A stretch of DNA of 34,705 bases from CAYNFP01 sp964492595. GTDB taxonomy: Bacteria; Bacillota_I; Bacilli_A; RF39; UBA660. Position 1 is the first letter of the stretch, and each line of letters begins with the position of its first letter. The notes beneath the pieces were generated by a model. The model was not told the DNA's origin. It was given only the letters and a program-made list of their open reading frames with translations, and searched no databases. This document shows, piece after piece, positions 16,076-24,387 of the stretch. The stretch lies in assembly GCA_964492595.1 (NCBI GenBank), contig CAZBKY010000006.1:1-34705 (forward strand), in the 5' to 3' direction. Made by a program: the position numbers and the translations under genes.

Positions 16076-16838
16076 AAATAAAACTAAGGAGAATTATGGA
16101 GCTTGCTTTATTGTTTCTAGGAATTATAATAATTATTATTGGAGCGGAGATATTTGTAGATGCGATTGAATCAACGGCAATCAATTTTAAAATACCCAAA
16201 ATGTTATCAGTGCATTCCGGGTCAGTACCCTCAAGCCATATAACTATGGTGTATTTATGTATATCACCGGGTTTGAAATTTTCCACATGTTTTAAAGCAA
16301 CTAATTCTTTCGATTCAAATGGGGTTGTTAATTTTTCGGGGTTACCATTATGAGCTATTTTAGCATAAGTCTCATATTCTCCATCTTTATACACCCTGAT
16401 TCTTATAGCCTCATCAACATTTTTGATAACATCATCAATAATTATTTCTGAATAATAGTCCGATGTTTCTTCTCCCATGTTTTCAATATAGAATGTATAA
16501 GCTACATAATTTTCTCCATTATGAGAGCCACCTAAGCTTTTATCAAGATCCTCAGGAAACCATTTATATGATATATTATCTAAATAATCCATCGATTCTG
16601 CATGTAATTCTGATCGATAAATTTTATATTCAAGATCATCATAAATAATAATGTTTCTTTTCATATAAAGGTTTTTATCCAAAGTAATGGAAAAATTACC
16701 GCTATTATAGACAATGCTGATAACTATATAAAACATAAGAAGCAATAATGTTGAAATTAATAGAACCATTTTCGCAATTTTTTTTGTTTTTTTCTTGCGG
16801 TTTGCTTTACTAGCCTTTATTTTTATTTCATCATCCAT
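16074..16838 (-). CDS. TasA-like exported protein with a replaced 3' end
   Basis: The 254-residue frame begins with a basic N-terminus and one helix (about 24-45), followed by an extracytoplasmic domain. The order of its elements (N-terminal GNFSITLD, then YTFYIENMG, IRIRVYKDGE and a late IVIWLEGTDPECTDNI) recalls TasA/camelysin-type secreted proteins, which end soon after W-L-E-G-x-D-x-x-C. After DNI (about residue 212) the remaining 42 residues are the reverse complement of an exchanger gene start, and the Ile-rich tail is antisense to that gene's helix. The natural C-terminus is therefore probably lost. A sigma-A promoter (TTGACA-18-TAAAAT) lies upstream. The family assignment is by pattern only. 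Confidence 0.5.
   Translation of the reverse strand: MDDEIKIKASKANRKKKTKKIAKMVLLISTLLLLMFYIVISIVYNSGNFSITLDKNLYMKRNIIIYDDLEYKIYRSELHAESMDYLDNISYKWFPEDLDKSLGGSHNGENYVAYTFYIENMGEETSDYYSEIIIDDVIKNVDEAIRIRVYKDGEYETYAKIAHNGNPEKLTTPFESKELVALKHVENFKPGDIHKYTIVIWLEGTDPECTDNILGILKLIAVDSIASTNISAPIIIIIIPRNNKASSIILLSFI
16096..16203 (+). pseudogene. 5' stub of a sodium/calcium exchanger-type (CaCA) gene
   Basis: About 36 codons (MELALLFLGIIIIIIGAEIF, then VDAIESTAINFKIPK) match the start of cation/calcium exchanger proteins: a first helix, then G-A-E/D-x-F-V-D-x-x-x-x-x-A with a following K-I-P. The expected next motif of the alpha-1 repeat (G-x-T-x-x-A-x-G-T-S) is missing, because the plus strand from about 16204 is the antisense of the neighbouring TasA-like gene. 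Promoter and ribosome binding site are intact. The gene has lost everything after its first helix, by deletion, inversion or mis-assembly. Confidence 0.55.
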
Positions 16839-16905
16839 TCTCTATAATCCTGACTATTAGTGTGACATACATATCAATATAACCTCTATCTTAATATGCA
16901 ATTCA

Positions 16906-16935
16906 ATTTTAGCATACAAAAAAAGACATTGTCAA
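16906..16935 (-). promoter_or_regulatory. Sigma-A promoter of the TasA-like gene
   Basis: On the minus strand a perfect TTGACA (16935-16930), an 18-nt spacer and TAAAAT (16911-16906) are present, leaving a leader of about 60 nt before the ATG at 16838. Confidence 0.65.
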
Positions 16936-17006
16936 TGATATTTGAAATTTTTGGGGTATTATGGCGATTTTAGAGTTTATTTGTTTAATTTTTTAATTAA
17001 TAATTT

Positions 17007-17720
17007 TTATTTGCAATTATCTTTATATACTATGTTTATTGAATATATTGAATTGTTTTTTGCCAGTTCACACCACTTATCTGAATATTCTAGTTTATTC
17101 CATTCACCAGTGCATATCTCACCATCATAATCTTTAAATAATGAATTTTTCATACATTTATAATATTCTGGGTTATCTGTTTGGAATTTCCAGTCATAAT
17201 CTCCATATTCATTTATTTGAATAAATTCAGGGAATACCTCTATTGAAATATTTTCTTTATTTACTTTTTTTACTTCTTTAGTTATATGAATATTTCTTTT
17301 ATATTCATCCGCTATTAATTTAGAATTCTCTAAATCTTGATATGTTGTAAATTTATCTATCTCAAAGAATGTTGAAGACACATCAAATATTAATTGAAAA
17401 TCTTTTTTAGATATTTTTATATTATGATAATTTATATAATAACCGCTTTCATCATATTTAATAATTCTATTACAGTAAGGTTCTTCTTTGTTTAATCCTT
17501 GAACTATTATTAAATCGGAATAGCATTTGTACATTTTATAGAATAATGATTTATATTCGGTATATTGTTTTGAAATAGACTCCGTTTTAATTGCAAGTAA
17601 AGGTATTCTATCTTCACTTTTTGCATAATAATATTCTATTACCATTGCAGTGGCTAGACTGATAGTAATAAAAATGATTAAAACAATTATTATTAATATT
17701 GTAAATTTTTTATTTTTCAT
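17007..17720 (-). CDS. Unknown membrane-anchored protein
   Basis: I do not recognise this 237-residue protein. A hydrophobic helix at about 6-27 is followed by a Tyr- and Lys-rich ectodomain with six cysteines spread over the sequence (near 66, 83 and the C-terminus), which may pair. GGGAGAG precedes the ATG. It starts 17 bp after the end of the PlsC-like gene at 17738 and reads as the third gene of that operon. It resembles in layout, not in clear sequence, the anchored protein at 10275-11009. Confidence 0.7.
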   Translation of the reverse strand: MKNKKFTILIIIVLIIFITISLATAMVIEYYYAKSEDRIPLLAIKTESISKQYTEYKSLFYKMYKCYSDLIIVQGLNKEEPYCNRIIKYDESGYYINYHNIKISKKDFQLIFDVSSTFFEIDKFTTYQDLENSKLIADEYKRNIHITKEVKKVNKENISIEVFPEFIQINEYGDYDWKFQTDNPEYYKCMKNSLFKDYDGEICTGEWNKLEYSDKWCELAKNNSIYSINIVYKDNCK

Positions 17721-17737
17721 TAAGCTCTCCCTTATTA

Positions 17738-18313
17738 TTACTTTTTTAGTAATAATGATTTAACTTCCTCTATAAGTTTATTATTGGCAGTTTCTAAATT
17801 CATATCTTTTATTTTAAATGGACTTCCAAACTCTATGGTTACTCTACTTCTAAATTTATAATCCCCCCTAATTGCAAAAGGAACTATAAGGGCGTTTGTT
17901 TTTTCTGCCATTGAAACAGCTCCAAATTTAAAAGGCAACAAAAGCTCTTTAGTTTTATTTCTTGTGCCCTCTGGAAATATACCAATAGCTCCACCATTAC
18001 CCAATACATCTAATGCACTTTTTACTGCATCTTCATCTTTTTTAGATCTGTCAACTGGTATGCATCCGACAAACTTGAAAAACCAAGCAAACTTACCATC
18101 AAAATACTCTTTTTTTGCCATATAATGTATCACTCTTTTAGTAGATAACAAAACTAAATTCTGGTCATATAAATGCTTATGATTTCCACATAAAAGAATA
18201 GGTCCTTTAGTCGGAATTGCTTCCTTATTAATTATTATGGGATTATAGTAAAATTTAAAAATAGGTTTTAATAGAGCTCGCATTAATTTAAAACCAAAAT
18301 TATTTTTATTCAT
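17738..18313 (-). CDS. PlsC-family 1-acyl-glycerol-3-phosphate acyltransferase, copy 1
   Basis: This 191-residue acyltransferase probably acylates lysophosphatidic acid at the inner membrane face in phospholipid synthesis. Motif I is NHKHLYD with catalytic His45 and Asp50 (H-x4-D), and motif III is FPEGTR (113-118). The block GCIPVDR between them is also typical. The N-terminal 30 residues are amphipathic and hydrophobic. The ATG at 18313 follows GAGGG and overlaps the upstream paralogue by 8 nt; the TTG at 18331 is not served by this site. It shares the same layout with the next gene, consistent with tandem duplication. Confidence 0.88.
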   Translation of the reverse strand: MNKNNFGFKLMRALLKPIFKFYYNPIIINKEAIPTKGPILLCGNHKHLYDQNLVLLSTKRVIHYMAKKEYFDGKFAWFFKFVGCIPVDRSKKDEDAVKSALDVLGNGGAIGIFPEGTRNKTKELLLPFKFGAVSMAEKTNALIVPFAIRGDYKFRSRVTIEFGSPFKIKDMNLETANNKLIEEVKSLLLKK

Positions 18314-18893
18314 TTTTCCCTCTGTTTTCAATTATTGATTTTTTTATTTTATTCATAAGAATTTTATTTTCTTTCTCTAAGTTAGCTGCAACTTTATAAG
18401 GTTCCAGAAATTCTATTTTAACACTTTTTTTAAATAATTTATATTTTCCGGTTATAGAAAAAGGTATCAAGTAAGAATTAGTTTTAGAAGCAAGTGATAC
18501 AGCTCCATATTTAAATGGCATAATAATATCTTTAGTTTTGTTAATGGTGCCTTCTGGAAATATACAAACAATTTGTTTATTATTTAATAAATCACTCGCA
18601 TCATTTACAGCATCAGGATTTTTTGTTTTTCTGTCTACTGGTATACAGCCAACACTTTTAAAAAAGTGTTTTTTTATTCCTTTAAATAATTCGCTTTTAG
18701 CTAAAAAATAAATATTTCTTTTAATTGATGCTCCTACTAAAATAGAGTCTAAATTACTTGTATGATTGCCACACAAAACTATAGCCTCGTTTTCTAATAT
18801 ATACTCTTTATTTACTATTTGAGCTCTATAAAAAAATTTCATAAATAAAGCCATTAAAGGTATTAAAAATTTATATAACTTTGCATCTTTCAT
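18306..18893 (-). CDS. PlsC-family acyltransferase, copy 2 (probable leaderless mRNA)
   Basis: This 195-residue paralogue of the downstream gene has motif I NHTSNLD (His44, Asp49), GCIPVDR, and motif III FPEGTIN (112-118). The usual Arg of FPEGTR is Ile here, which may change acyl-acceptor handling, since that Arg helps bind the glycerol phosphate. There is no Shine-Dalgarno before the ATG. Instead an extended -10 (TGaTATAAT) ends 7 nt upstream, so the message probably starts at or near the ATG itself. It heads a three-gene unit with the second acyltransferase and the anchored protein at 17007. Confidence 0.85.
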   Translation of the reverse strand: MKDAKLYKFLIPLMALFMKFFYRAQIVNKEYILENEAIVLCGNHTSNLDSILVGASIKRNIYFLAKSELFKGIKKHFFKSVGCIPVDRKTKNPDAVNDASDLLNNKQIVCIFPEGTINKTKDIIMPFKYGAVSLASKTNSYLIPFSITGKYKLFKKSVKIEFLEPYKVAANLEKENKILMNKIKKSIIENRGKNE

Positions 18894-18900
18894 ATATAAA

Positions 18901-18909
18901 ATTATATCA
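18901..18909 (-). promoter_or_regulatory. Extended -10 promoter placed 7 nt before the ATG
   Basis: TGaTATAAT on the minus strand has its hexamer at 18906-18901, with the start codon at 18893. No good -35 is seen, as is usual for extended -10 promoters. It lies directly after the terminator of the preceding operon. Confidence 0.55.
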
Positions 18910-18910
18910 G

Positions 18911-18935
18911 ATAAAAACTTCTATTTCTAGAAGTT
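18911..18935 (-). terminator. Terminator of the CotH-VTC-DUF4956 operon
   Basis: AACTTCTA-GAAA-TAGAAGTT is a perfect 8-bp stem with a GAAA tetraloop, followed by TTTAT on the minus strand. It lies 10 bp after the DUF4956 stop codon. Confidence 0.75.
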
Positions 18936-18944
18936 AAGCTTTAT

Positions 18945-19628
18945 CTATTCACCAAAATCATTTTGATAACTTATAAGACTTGCATTTATTATGCCATTTA
19001 TTTTACTGAATTCCCCTACTATATTTTTCTTTGAATCCTCTTCTTTGTCTTTAATATCAATTTCTAAAGTTAATTCCATCTTATCTTTAAATACTGAATT
19101 GCTTTTGATTTTTCTCTTAGAAAGTTTTTGACAAACACTCAAAACATCATTGTATGCAAATTTTTCGAATTTTAATACTAATAAATATCTGCTTGTAGTT
19201 TTAAATCCCATAAGATAACACCCTAAAAAAAGAGCTCCCAGTAACAATGAACCAACCGTGGCGACCAAATAAATTCCCGCGCCTGACATTATACCGGCAG
19301 ATATCCCCCAAAACATGAATGCAGTATCCACAGGTTCTTTAACAGCTGTTCTAAATCTTACAATAGATAAAGCACCAACCATACCTAAGGATAATGCCAA
19401 ATTTGAATTGATTGTTCTGATAATCAAGGCCGTTACCATTGATAACATCATTATACATAACGCAAATGATTTTGAATAAACAACACCTGTATATGTTTTT
19501 TTGTATATATACACTATAAATATCGATAAAGCAAATGCCACTATCAAAGATAAAACCATATCTCCAATTGACAATGTTCCAGTAAATTCTGATATAACAC
19601 TTTTTTTAATTAAATCCACAAAATTCAT
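18945..19628 (-). CDS. DUF4956 membrane protein
   Basis: This 227-residue protein has about four transmembrane helices in its first 150 residues and a cytoplasmic ferredoxin-like tail of about 75 residues. The conserved DUF4956 stretch is clear: LGMVGALSIVRFRTAVKEP, then DTAFMFWGISAGI. Members travel with VTC-type polyphosphate polymerases and CotH proteins, exactly the order here. The biochemical role is not known to me; membrane tethering or transport of the polymer is a reasonable guess. The ATG at 19628 is favoured because GAGG lies 8 nt upstream; the GTG at 19637 is within that site. Confidence 0.88.
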   Translation of the reverse strand: MNFVDLIKKSVISEFTGTLSIGDMVLSLIVAFALSIFIVYIYKKTYTGVVYSKSFALCIMMLSMVTALIIRTINSNLALSLGMVGALSIVRFRTAVKEPVDTAFMFWGISAGIMSGAGIYLVATVGSLLLGALFLGCYLMGFKTTSRYLLVLKFEKFAYNDVLSVCQKLSKRKIKSNSVFKDKMELTLEIDIKDKEEDSKKNIVGEFSKINGIINASLISYQNDFGE

Positions 19629-19638
19629 AAAATCCACC

Positions 19639-20322
19639 TCATTTTATTCCTCTACATATTGAAAACTTTGAAATAGCTTGTCTATATAAAGGAACAGTTT
19701 CTAAAATTTTTTCTATATGGCAGGGTAAATAATCATCATATTTTACTTCAAGAACAACTTCATTAGGTTGCATAACATTATACCCTACAGCATCACTCTC
19801 AAATAAATCATAATTATATCTGCCCGATGAGACTCCCTCGTCTATTGTTATTCTAACATTAGATAAAGGATAAATAAATACAGTTCTTTTATATTCAACT
19901 ATTACTGAAGGAAGTAGATTTTTTATCTTCATTTCTCCAATAAACTCTGATAAAAGATTATCCTCTTCAATATTTATATCCCATATATCTCCATCAAGTA
20001 TTTTACTATATATTTCTTTTGATATCAATATCTGATCTTTAGATGTTAAATTATTATGTTTATATTTTCTTTCAAGATTTATACGCTCATCACTGTTATT
20101 ATAAGTTCTTATTCTATATTTTTTTCTATATAGCACTCCATCTAACTTTTCATAAAGTGCAGTGTTACTCAAGTCATCAAAATATAAACTCTTTACTTTA
20201 TAAGCTCCATTTTCATCTGCATTGACATCAAAATCTAAAAGAGGCTTCAATTTATATTTAAGTTCTTCAGCTCCAACTTTTGATATTATATATTTTATTT
20301 CATTTCTATATTTTCTTTTCAT
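19639..20322 (-). CDS. VTC-domain polyphosphate polymerase
   Basis: This is a 227-residue, tunnel-shaped triphosphate-tunnel (VTC, PF09359) enzyme, predicted to build inorganic polyphosphate from ATP. Basic and acidic tunnel motifs are in order: RNEIKY near the N-terminus, KYRIRTY (68-74), LERKYKH (83-89), then VEYKRTVF, RITIDEGV and a late EVKYDDYLP. There is no membrane segment, unlike yeast Vtc4, so its membrane partner is probably the DUF4956 protein encoded 10 bp downstream. The ATG at 20322 comes one base after the CotH TGA and uses GGAG in the last CotH codons, so the two are translationally linked. Confidence 0.9.
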   Translation of the reverse strand: MKRKYRNEIKYIISKVGAEELKYKLKPLLDFDVNADENGAYKVKSLYFDDLSNTALYEKLDGVLYRKKYRIRTYNNSDERINLERKYKHNNLTSKDQILISKEIYSKILDGDIWDINIEEDNLLSEFIGEMKIKNLLPSVIVEYKRTVFIYPLSNVRITIDEGVSSGRYNYDLFESDAVGYNVMQPNEVVLEVKYDDYLPCHIEKILETVPLYRQAISKFSICRGIK

Positions 20323-20323
20323 A

Positions 20324-23212
20324 TCAGTCTCCAAAATATTTCTTCATCTCATCGCCTGTTAGATTAAAAAATGTCTTAGTCTGATTTATCATATATGACT
20401 CTCTTTTATCTATGTATGTTTTTAATCTACCAAGTTCATAATTAAACATCGCTTCACTTTTTTTCCATCTTTGAAAATCTCTTTTTAATTCTGGATTTAA
20501 TTCATCAAGTATTTCATTATATTTTTCCATTACTCTTTCTTTATTCCACACATTTTTAAGTTGATAACTTACTCTTTCAATATATCTTTTTTCAAATTCT
20601 TTATTTTTTAGCATTTTTCTAAGCAATGTTGTAGGGTATCTTTTAGGATTCATACCAACTGAGTTTGTTGAAAAATTATAGTAATTTAAATAATAATTGT
20701 AAAATGCATAGTCTAAATCATAAAATATATACTTCCATCTGCCCTCATTTACATTTGGATTGGAAAAAAATCTGCAGTTTACTATATCATTGTTTGTAAT
20801 ATATGTTTCAGCTACCCAAAAATCAATCAAACTATCTATATCCACTTTGCTTGCCACGTAATTATAATATTCGGTTTTTGATAAGTCATGAGAGGAAACA
20901 TAGTTCATAAGTTCTCTATAATTTTTTGCTGTACCAGCGGTTGTATCTCCCGCAATCCTGACTATATCAGTTAAATCTCCATCAACATTGTAATGAGATG
21001 CTATAAAGTTTTCATTTACCTTCTCGCGAATAAAATAAATACCCCAATATTTTCCATTAATATATAAAATTATAGATTTATAGGCCTGAACATCTAAGTT
21101 GGTTACTCCATCAACTAAAGATGTGCCTAAAACATCTCTAATCATTGCATTTTCTTCATCCTGAGAAGCAGTACGAAGAACTAATTCATCATAAACAGAA
21201 TTATTTCGGTTTTCAAATACCTGATAATTTAAAATTCCATCTCCATAACTTTTTCTAAAACTTATTAAAAAACTTTTTTTAGGAAGACCCCTTGCAGAAC
21301 CTCCAAATAATTTTATTCCCATTGGAATGCTGAAACTTCCTTTTTCTTCAAAAAATTCTGCATAGCCTGGTTTTTCATAATCGACTACCCATGGATTTCT
21401 TGATATTGAAGTGAAATCACTTGGATTTAAACTAATAGACATTACAGGTAAAGTATGGTTTTCATTTATAATATAAGATTTTGTTATTATTTCACTGTTC
21501 TTTTTATCTGTTTCAGAACACATTGCTTTTATCATAGTTGTACTTTTTAATGATAAGGACCCATTTAAAACTTTAGAGGAATTTGTTGGAAGGCTTCCAT
21601 CTGTTGTGTAATGAGTATCGCCATCACAGAAAATATCTAAATCAATTTTATCAATATTATTATAAACCCCTGCTTCTTCGGAAAAAAGAGGGGTGTATGA
21701 TATTTGCATAATACCTGAGGAGTTGGCTTTCCCCGGAGAAGGACTGCTGAAATAGTAAAACCCGGAATTTCCATATCTCCCATAACTATAACCTGTAGGT
21801 ACGTTTGATATAAACATTGAATCAACTACTTTATTATTTTTATATAAGAATATTCCTTCATTTTCAGATAATTTAAAATTAGTATGCTTATAGCTGTTAT
21901 TAGATAAATTCTCATCTCCCGAAGCCATTAATATATAATAAGAGTTAGATTTAAGAGTTACATTGGGAAGTTTATACATTTTAGGACTGTTAGTTGTTGT
22001 TGTTAGATAGTAATCACTCAAAGATATATCTTTATTTGAACCATTATAAAGTTCAATCCAGTCATAATATCTGTTTCCATTTTGTACTAAATAACTGTAG
22101 TTAGAATTCATTGCCTCATTTATTACGATTCCATCTGGAATAAGTAAATATTTATTTTCAAAGGTTTTAATTCCTTCAGAAGTATTTGGATAACCCGGAC
22201 TAATCATATTGCTTTCATAAAAAGAGTTGTTGCCTTTTATATAAGCCACACCATTTGAAATATTATATTCCACCTTTTCTTCTAATAAATTATTCTTTGT
22301 TAAAATTACCACACCATTTGTATTGTTTAATTTAAAGTTTGTGTGATATTCATTTTCATAAATATTTCTATTTGAAGTATAAATTACTAAAGATTCACCC
22401 TTACCTAAAATAATATCTGGAAGCGCCCATTTAAATGGAAGGCTCATATCATTTGATATGCTGTATCCTTTTAAACTTACTGAAGTATTCCATATATTTG
22501 TTATTTCAATATAACCACTATATTCTCCATAGGAATCTTTAAAATATCCTTTATTATTCGGAAGTATTTCCGTTATGCTTAATCTTTTTTCATCTGTTTC
22601 ATTCATTTTTTGTGTAAATGATTCATAGCCTTTTTTTGAATTTTCGTATCCTGGAGTTGCCATTTTAGTAAGAACAAAACTTCCATCAGACATTCTAGAC
22701 ATTACCTGATTTTTCTTAGTAGATACTGTAGAGACTGCATCAACTATTTTTTTGTTTGCTTTTCTTAGTATTAAAGTTTCACTACCACTGGCTTTCAGTT
22801 TAAAATTAGCATATAGTCCACTTTCATTAGTGCCACTTAAAAATACAATTAAATATCCTTTAGATTTAATGATTGTTCCTTCGGGAAAAGCCCATTTAAT
22901 TTTATTTTTATCATCAGATAAACTATAACCTGTTAAATCTTTTTCTTTATCTGCCCCATTATAAAGTTCAATCCAGTCGTATGTATTTCCATTTTTATCG
23001 GCATAAGTGCCACCATTAGAAGACTGCACTTCATTTATTATAAGAGAAGAAGTACTCACAGATATTTCATTTGGAAGATCTTCCACCTCTTCTATACTGG
23101 TATATGAATTATTTATAAATGAAGATATAAGAAAAAAGAATATTATAACAGCAAAAACTATAACAAAGAATAACCAGTTTTTTTTAAATCTTTCAATCCT
23201 ATCTTTCCCCAT
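20324..23212 (-). CDS. Membrane-anchored CotH-kinase protein with three lamin-tail domains
   Basis: The 962-residue protein begins with a helix (about 13-34). The rest is outside the membrane: three lamin-tail-like domains (about 55-170, 210-330 and 365-490), each opening with an INE/ITE motif and two of them with DWIELYNG. Next is a chitobiase-C-like beta domain (HYTTDGSLPT, about 530-590), then a CotH kinase domain (about 600-930). The CotH part shows GKYWGIYFIREKVNENFI with the likely catalytic Lys, and WKYIFYDLDYAF with the metal-binding Asp pair. CotH proteins are atypical kinases, known in spore coats to phosphorylate coat proteins. First gene of an operon with the VTC polymerase and DUF4956. 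GAGG precedes the ATG. Confidence 0.92.
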   Translation of the reverse strand: MGKDRIERFKKNWLFFVIVFAVIIFFFLISSFINNSYTSIEEVEDLPNEISVSTSSLIINEVQSSNGGTYADKNGNTYDWIELYNGADKEKDLTGYSLSDDKNKIKWAFPEGTIIKSKGYLIVFLSGTNESGLYANFKLKASGSETLILRKANKKIVDAVSTVSTKKNQVMSRMSDGSFVLTKMATPGYENSKKGYESFTQKMNETDEKRLSITEILPNNKGYFKDSYGEYSGYIEITNIWNTSVSLKGYSISNDMSLPFKWALPDIILGKGESLVIYTSNRNIYENEYHTNFKLNNTNGVVILTKNNLLEEKVEYNISNGVAYIKGNNSFYESNMISPGYPNTSEGIKTFENKYLLIPDGIVINEAMNSNYSYLVQNGNRYYDWIELYNGSNKDISLSDYYLTTTTNSPKMYKLPNVTLKSNSYYILMASGDENLSNNSYKHTNFKLSENEGIFLYKNNKVVDSMFISNVPTGYSYGRYGNSGFYYFSSPSPGKANSSGIMQISYTPLFSEEAGVYNNIDKIDLDIFCDGDTHYTTDGSLPTNSSKVLNGSLSLKSTTMIKAMCSETDKKNSEIITKSYIINENHTLPVMSISLNPSDFTSISRNPWVVDYEKPGYAEFFEEKGSFSIPMGIKLFGGSARGLPKKSFLISFRKSYGDGILNYQVFENRNNSVYDELVLRTASQDEENAMIRDVLGTSLVDGVTNLDVQAYKSIILYINGKYWGIYFIREKVNENFIASHYNVDGDLTDIVRIAGDTTAGTAKNYRELMNYVSSHDLSKTEYYNYVASKVDIDSLIDFWVAETYITNNDIVNCRFFSNPNVNEGRWKYIFYDLDYAFYNYYLNYYNFSTNSVGMNPKRYPTTLLRKMLKNKEFEKRYIERVSYQLKNVWNKERVMEKYNEILDELNPELKRDFQRWKKSEAMFNYELGRLKTYIDKRESYMINQTKTFFNLTGDEMKKYFGD

Positions 23213-23235
23213 AATAAAACCTCTAAATTCTATAT

Positions 23236-23264
23236 AAAATATTTTAACACATAAAGACTGTAAA
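23236..23264 (-). promoter_or_regulatory. Candidate promoter of the CotH-VTC-DUF4956 operon
   Basis: TTTACA (23264-23259), 17 nt and TATTTT (23241-23236) occur on the minus strand, 25-50 nt before the CotH ATG. The -10 is weak (4 of 6). Confidence 0.4.
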
Positions 23265-23292
23265 TGGTATTTGAAATTTTCTCTCTTTACAT

Positions 23293-24378
23293 TTATTCAG
23301 AACTTGCTATTTTAACTTTAATACTTTTGATCACTTTATCTCTATATATTGATAAAGTGATAATTTCTCCCGCACTATGTTTATATAGATAGTATCTAAA
23401 TTCAGATATATTTTCTATATTATAATCATTTATTTTTACAATTACATCAGCAACTTTTAATTCAGCTGTTTTAGCGGGAGAATTATCAACTACCTTAGCA
23501 ACCACTACACCACTTTTAACATCACTATCAAGTTTTATTCCACTTCTTAATAGTTGGAAAGTCTCTGTAACGTTTATCATTTCTATTCCGATATAACCTC
23601 TGGAAATTTTTCCGTATTTTATTAAACTCTCTGCATATGCAAGTGCATCTTCAATTGGAATTGCAAAACCTAGTCCTTCAACTGAAGACTCAACTATTTT
23701 CATAGAATTTACCCCTATCACTTCTCCACTTACATTACACAAAGGTCCGCCGCTGTTTCCAGGATTAATCGCTGCATCTGTCTGCATTACATTCATAATC
23801 CAATCATTTGATCCACCGCTGATACTTGTTTCAACCATCCGGTCTTTTCCACTTATTATTCCTCTTGTCGCTGTATTGGCAAAAGTTTTACCCATAGGCG
23901 CCCCTATAGCAAAAACAGTATCTCCTACTTTCATATTGGATGTCGCTCCCATATTTGCAACAAGTAAATTATCATCATTTTTTATTTTTAATATAGCAAT
24001 ATCTGAATAAGCATCAGAACCAATTATAGAAGCTTCAATTTCTGTTTCATTATATAAAGTGACAATTATTTTATTTCCTCCATTTATAACATGATAATTA
24101 GTCATTAAATATGTATAGTTCTCTTCTTGTTTGAATGCAAAACCAGAACCTGTAGAGACTAAAGCATTGTTTTTATATGACTCAATTACCACTACAGAAT
24201 TATATACATTATCTATACCCTGAGATATCCCCTCATCAATAACATTAACTGTTTTTTGTTCTTTAGTGATTGTTTTTATTACTGTATTTGGAAAAAAATA
24301 AATTAATCCGTACATTAAAACCCCACCCACAAAAATACTTAATATAACTGTAATAATATAATTTATTGCTCTTTTCAT
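23293..24378 (-). CDS. HtrA/DegP-like membrane-anchored serine protease
   Basis: This 361-residue protein has an N-terminal helix (about 8-30), a trypsin-like domain (about 55-265) with the catalytic triad His96 (TNYHV), Asp126 (SDIAIL) and Ser209 (GNSGGPL), and one PDZ domain (about 270-358). This is the usual HtrA/DegS order for quality control of exported proteins at the outer membrane face. GGAGAG precedes the ATG. The gene starts 9 bp after the Abi_2 gene, so the two share a message. CtsR- or CssR-type sites are not obvious. Confidence 0.93.
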   Translation of the reverse strand: MKRAINYIITVILSIFVGGVLMYGLIYFFPNTVIKTITKEQKTVNVIDEGISQGIDNVYNSVVVIESYKNNALVSTGSGFAFKQEENYTYLMTNYHVINGGNKIIVTLYNETEIEASIIGSDAYSDIAILKIKNDDNLLVANMGATSNMKVGDTVFAIGAPMGKTFANTATRGIISGKDRMVETSISGGSNDWIMNVMQTDAAINPGNSGGPLCNVSGEVIGVNSMKIVESSVEGLGFAIPIEDALAYAESLIKYGKISRGYIGIEMINVTETFQLLRSGIKLDSDVKSGVVVAKVVDNSPAKTAELKVADVIVKINDYNIENISEFRYYLYKHSAGEIITLSIYRDKVIKSIKVKIASSE

Positions 24379-24387
24379 GTTCTCTCC

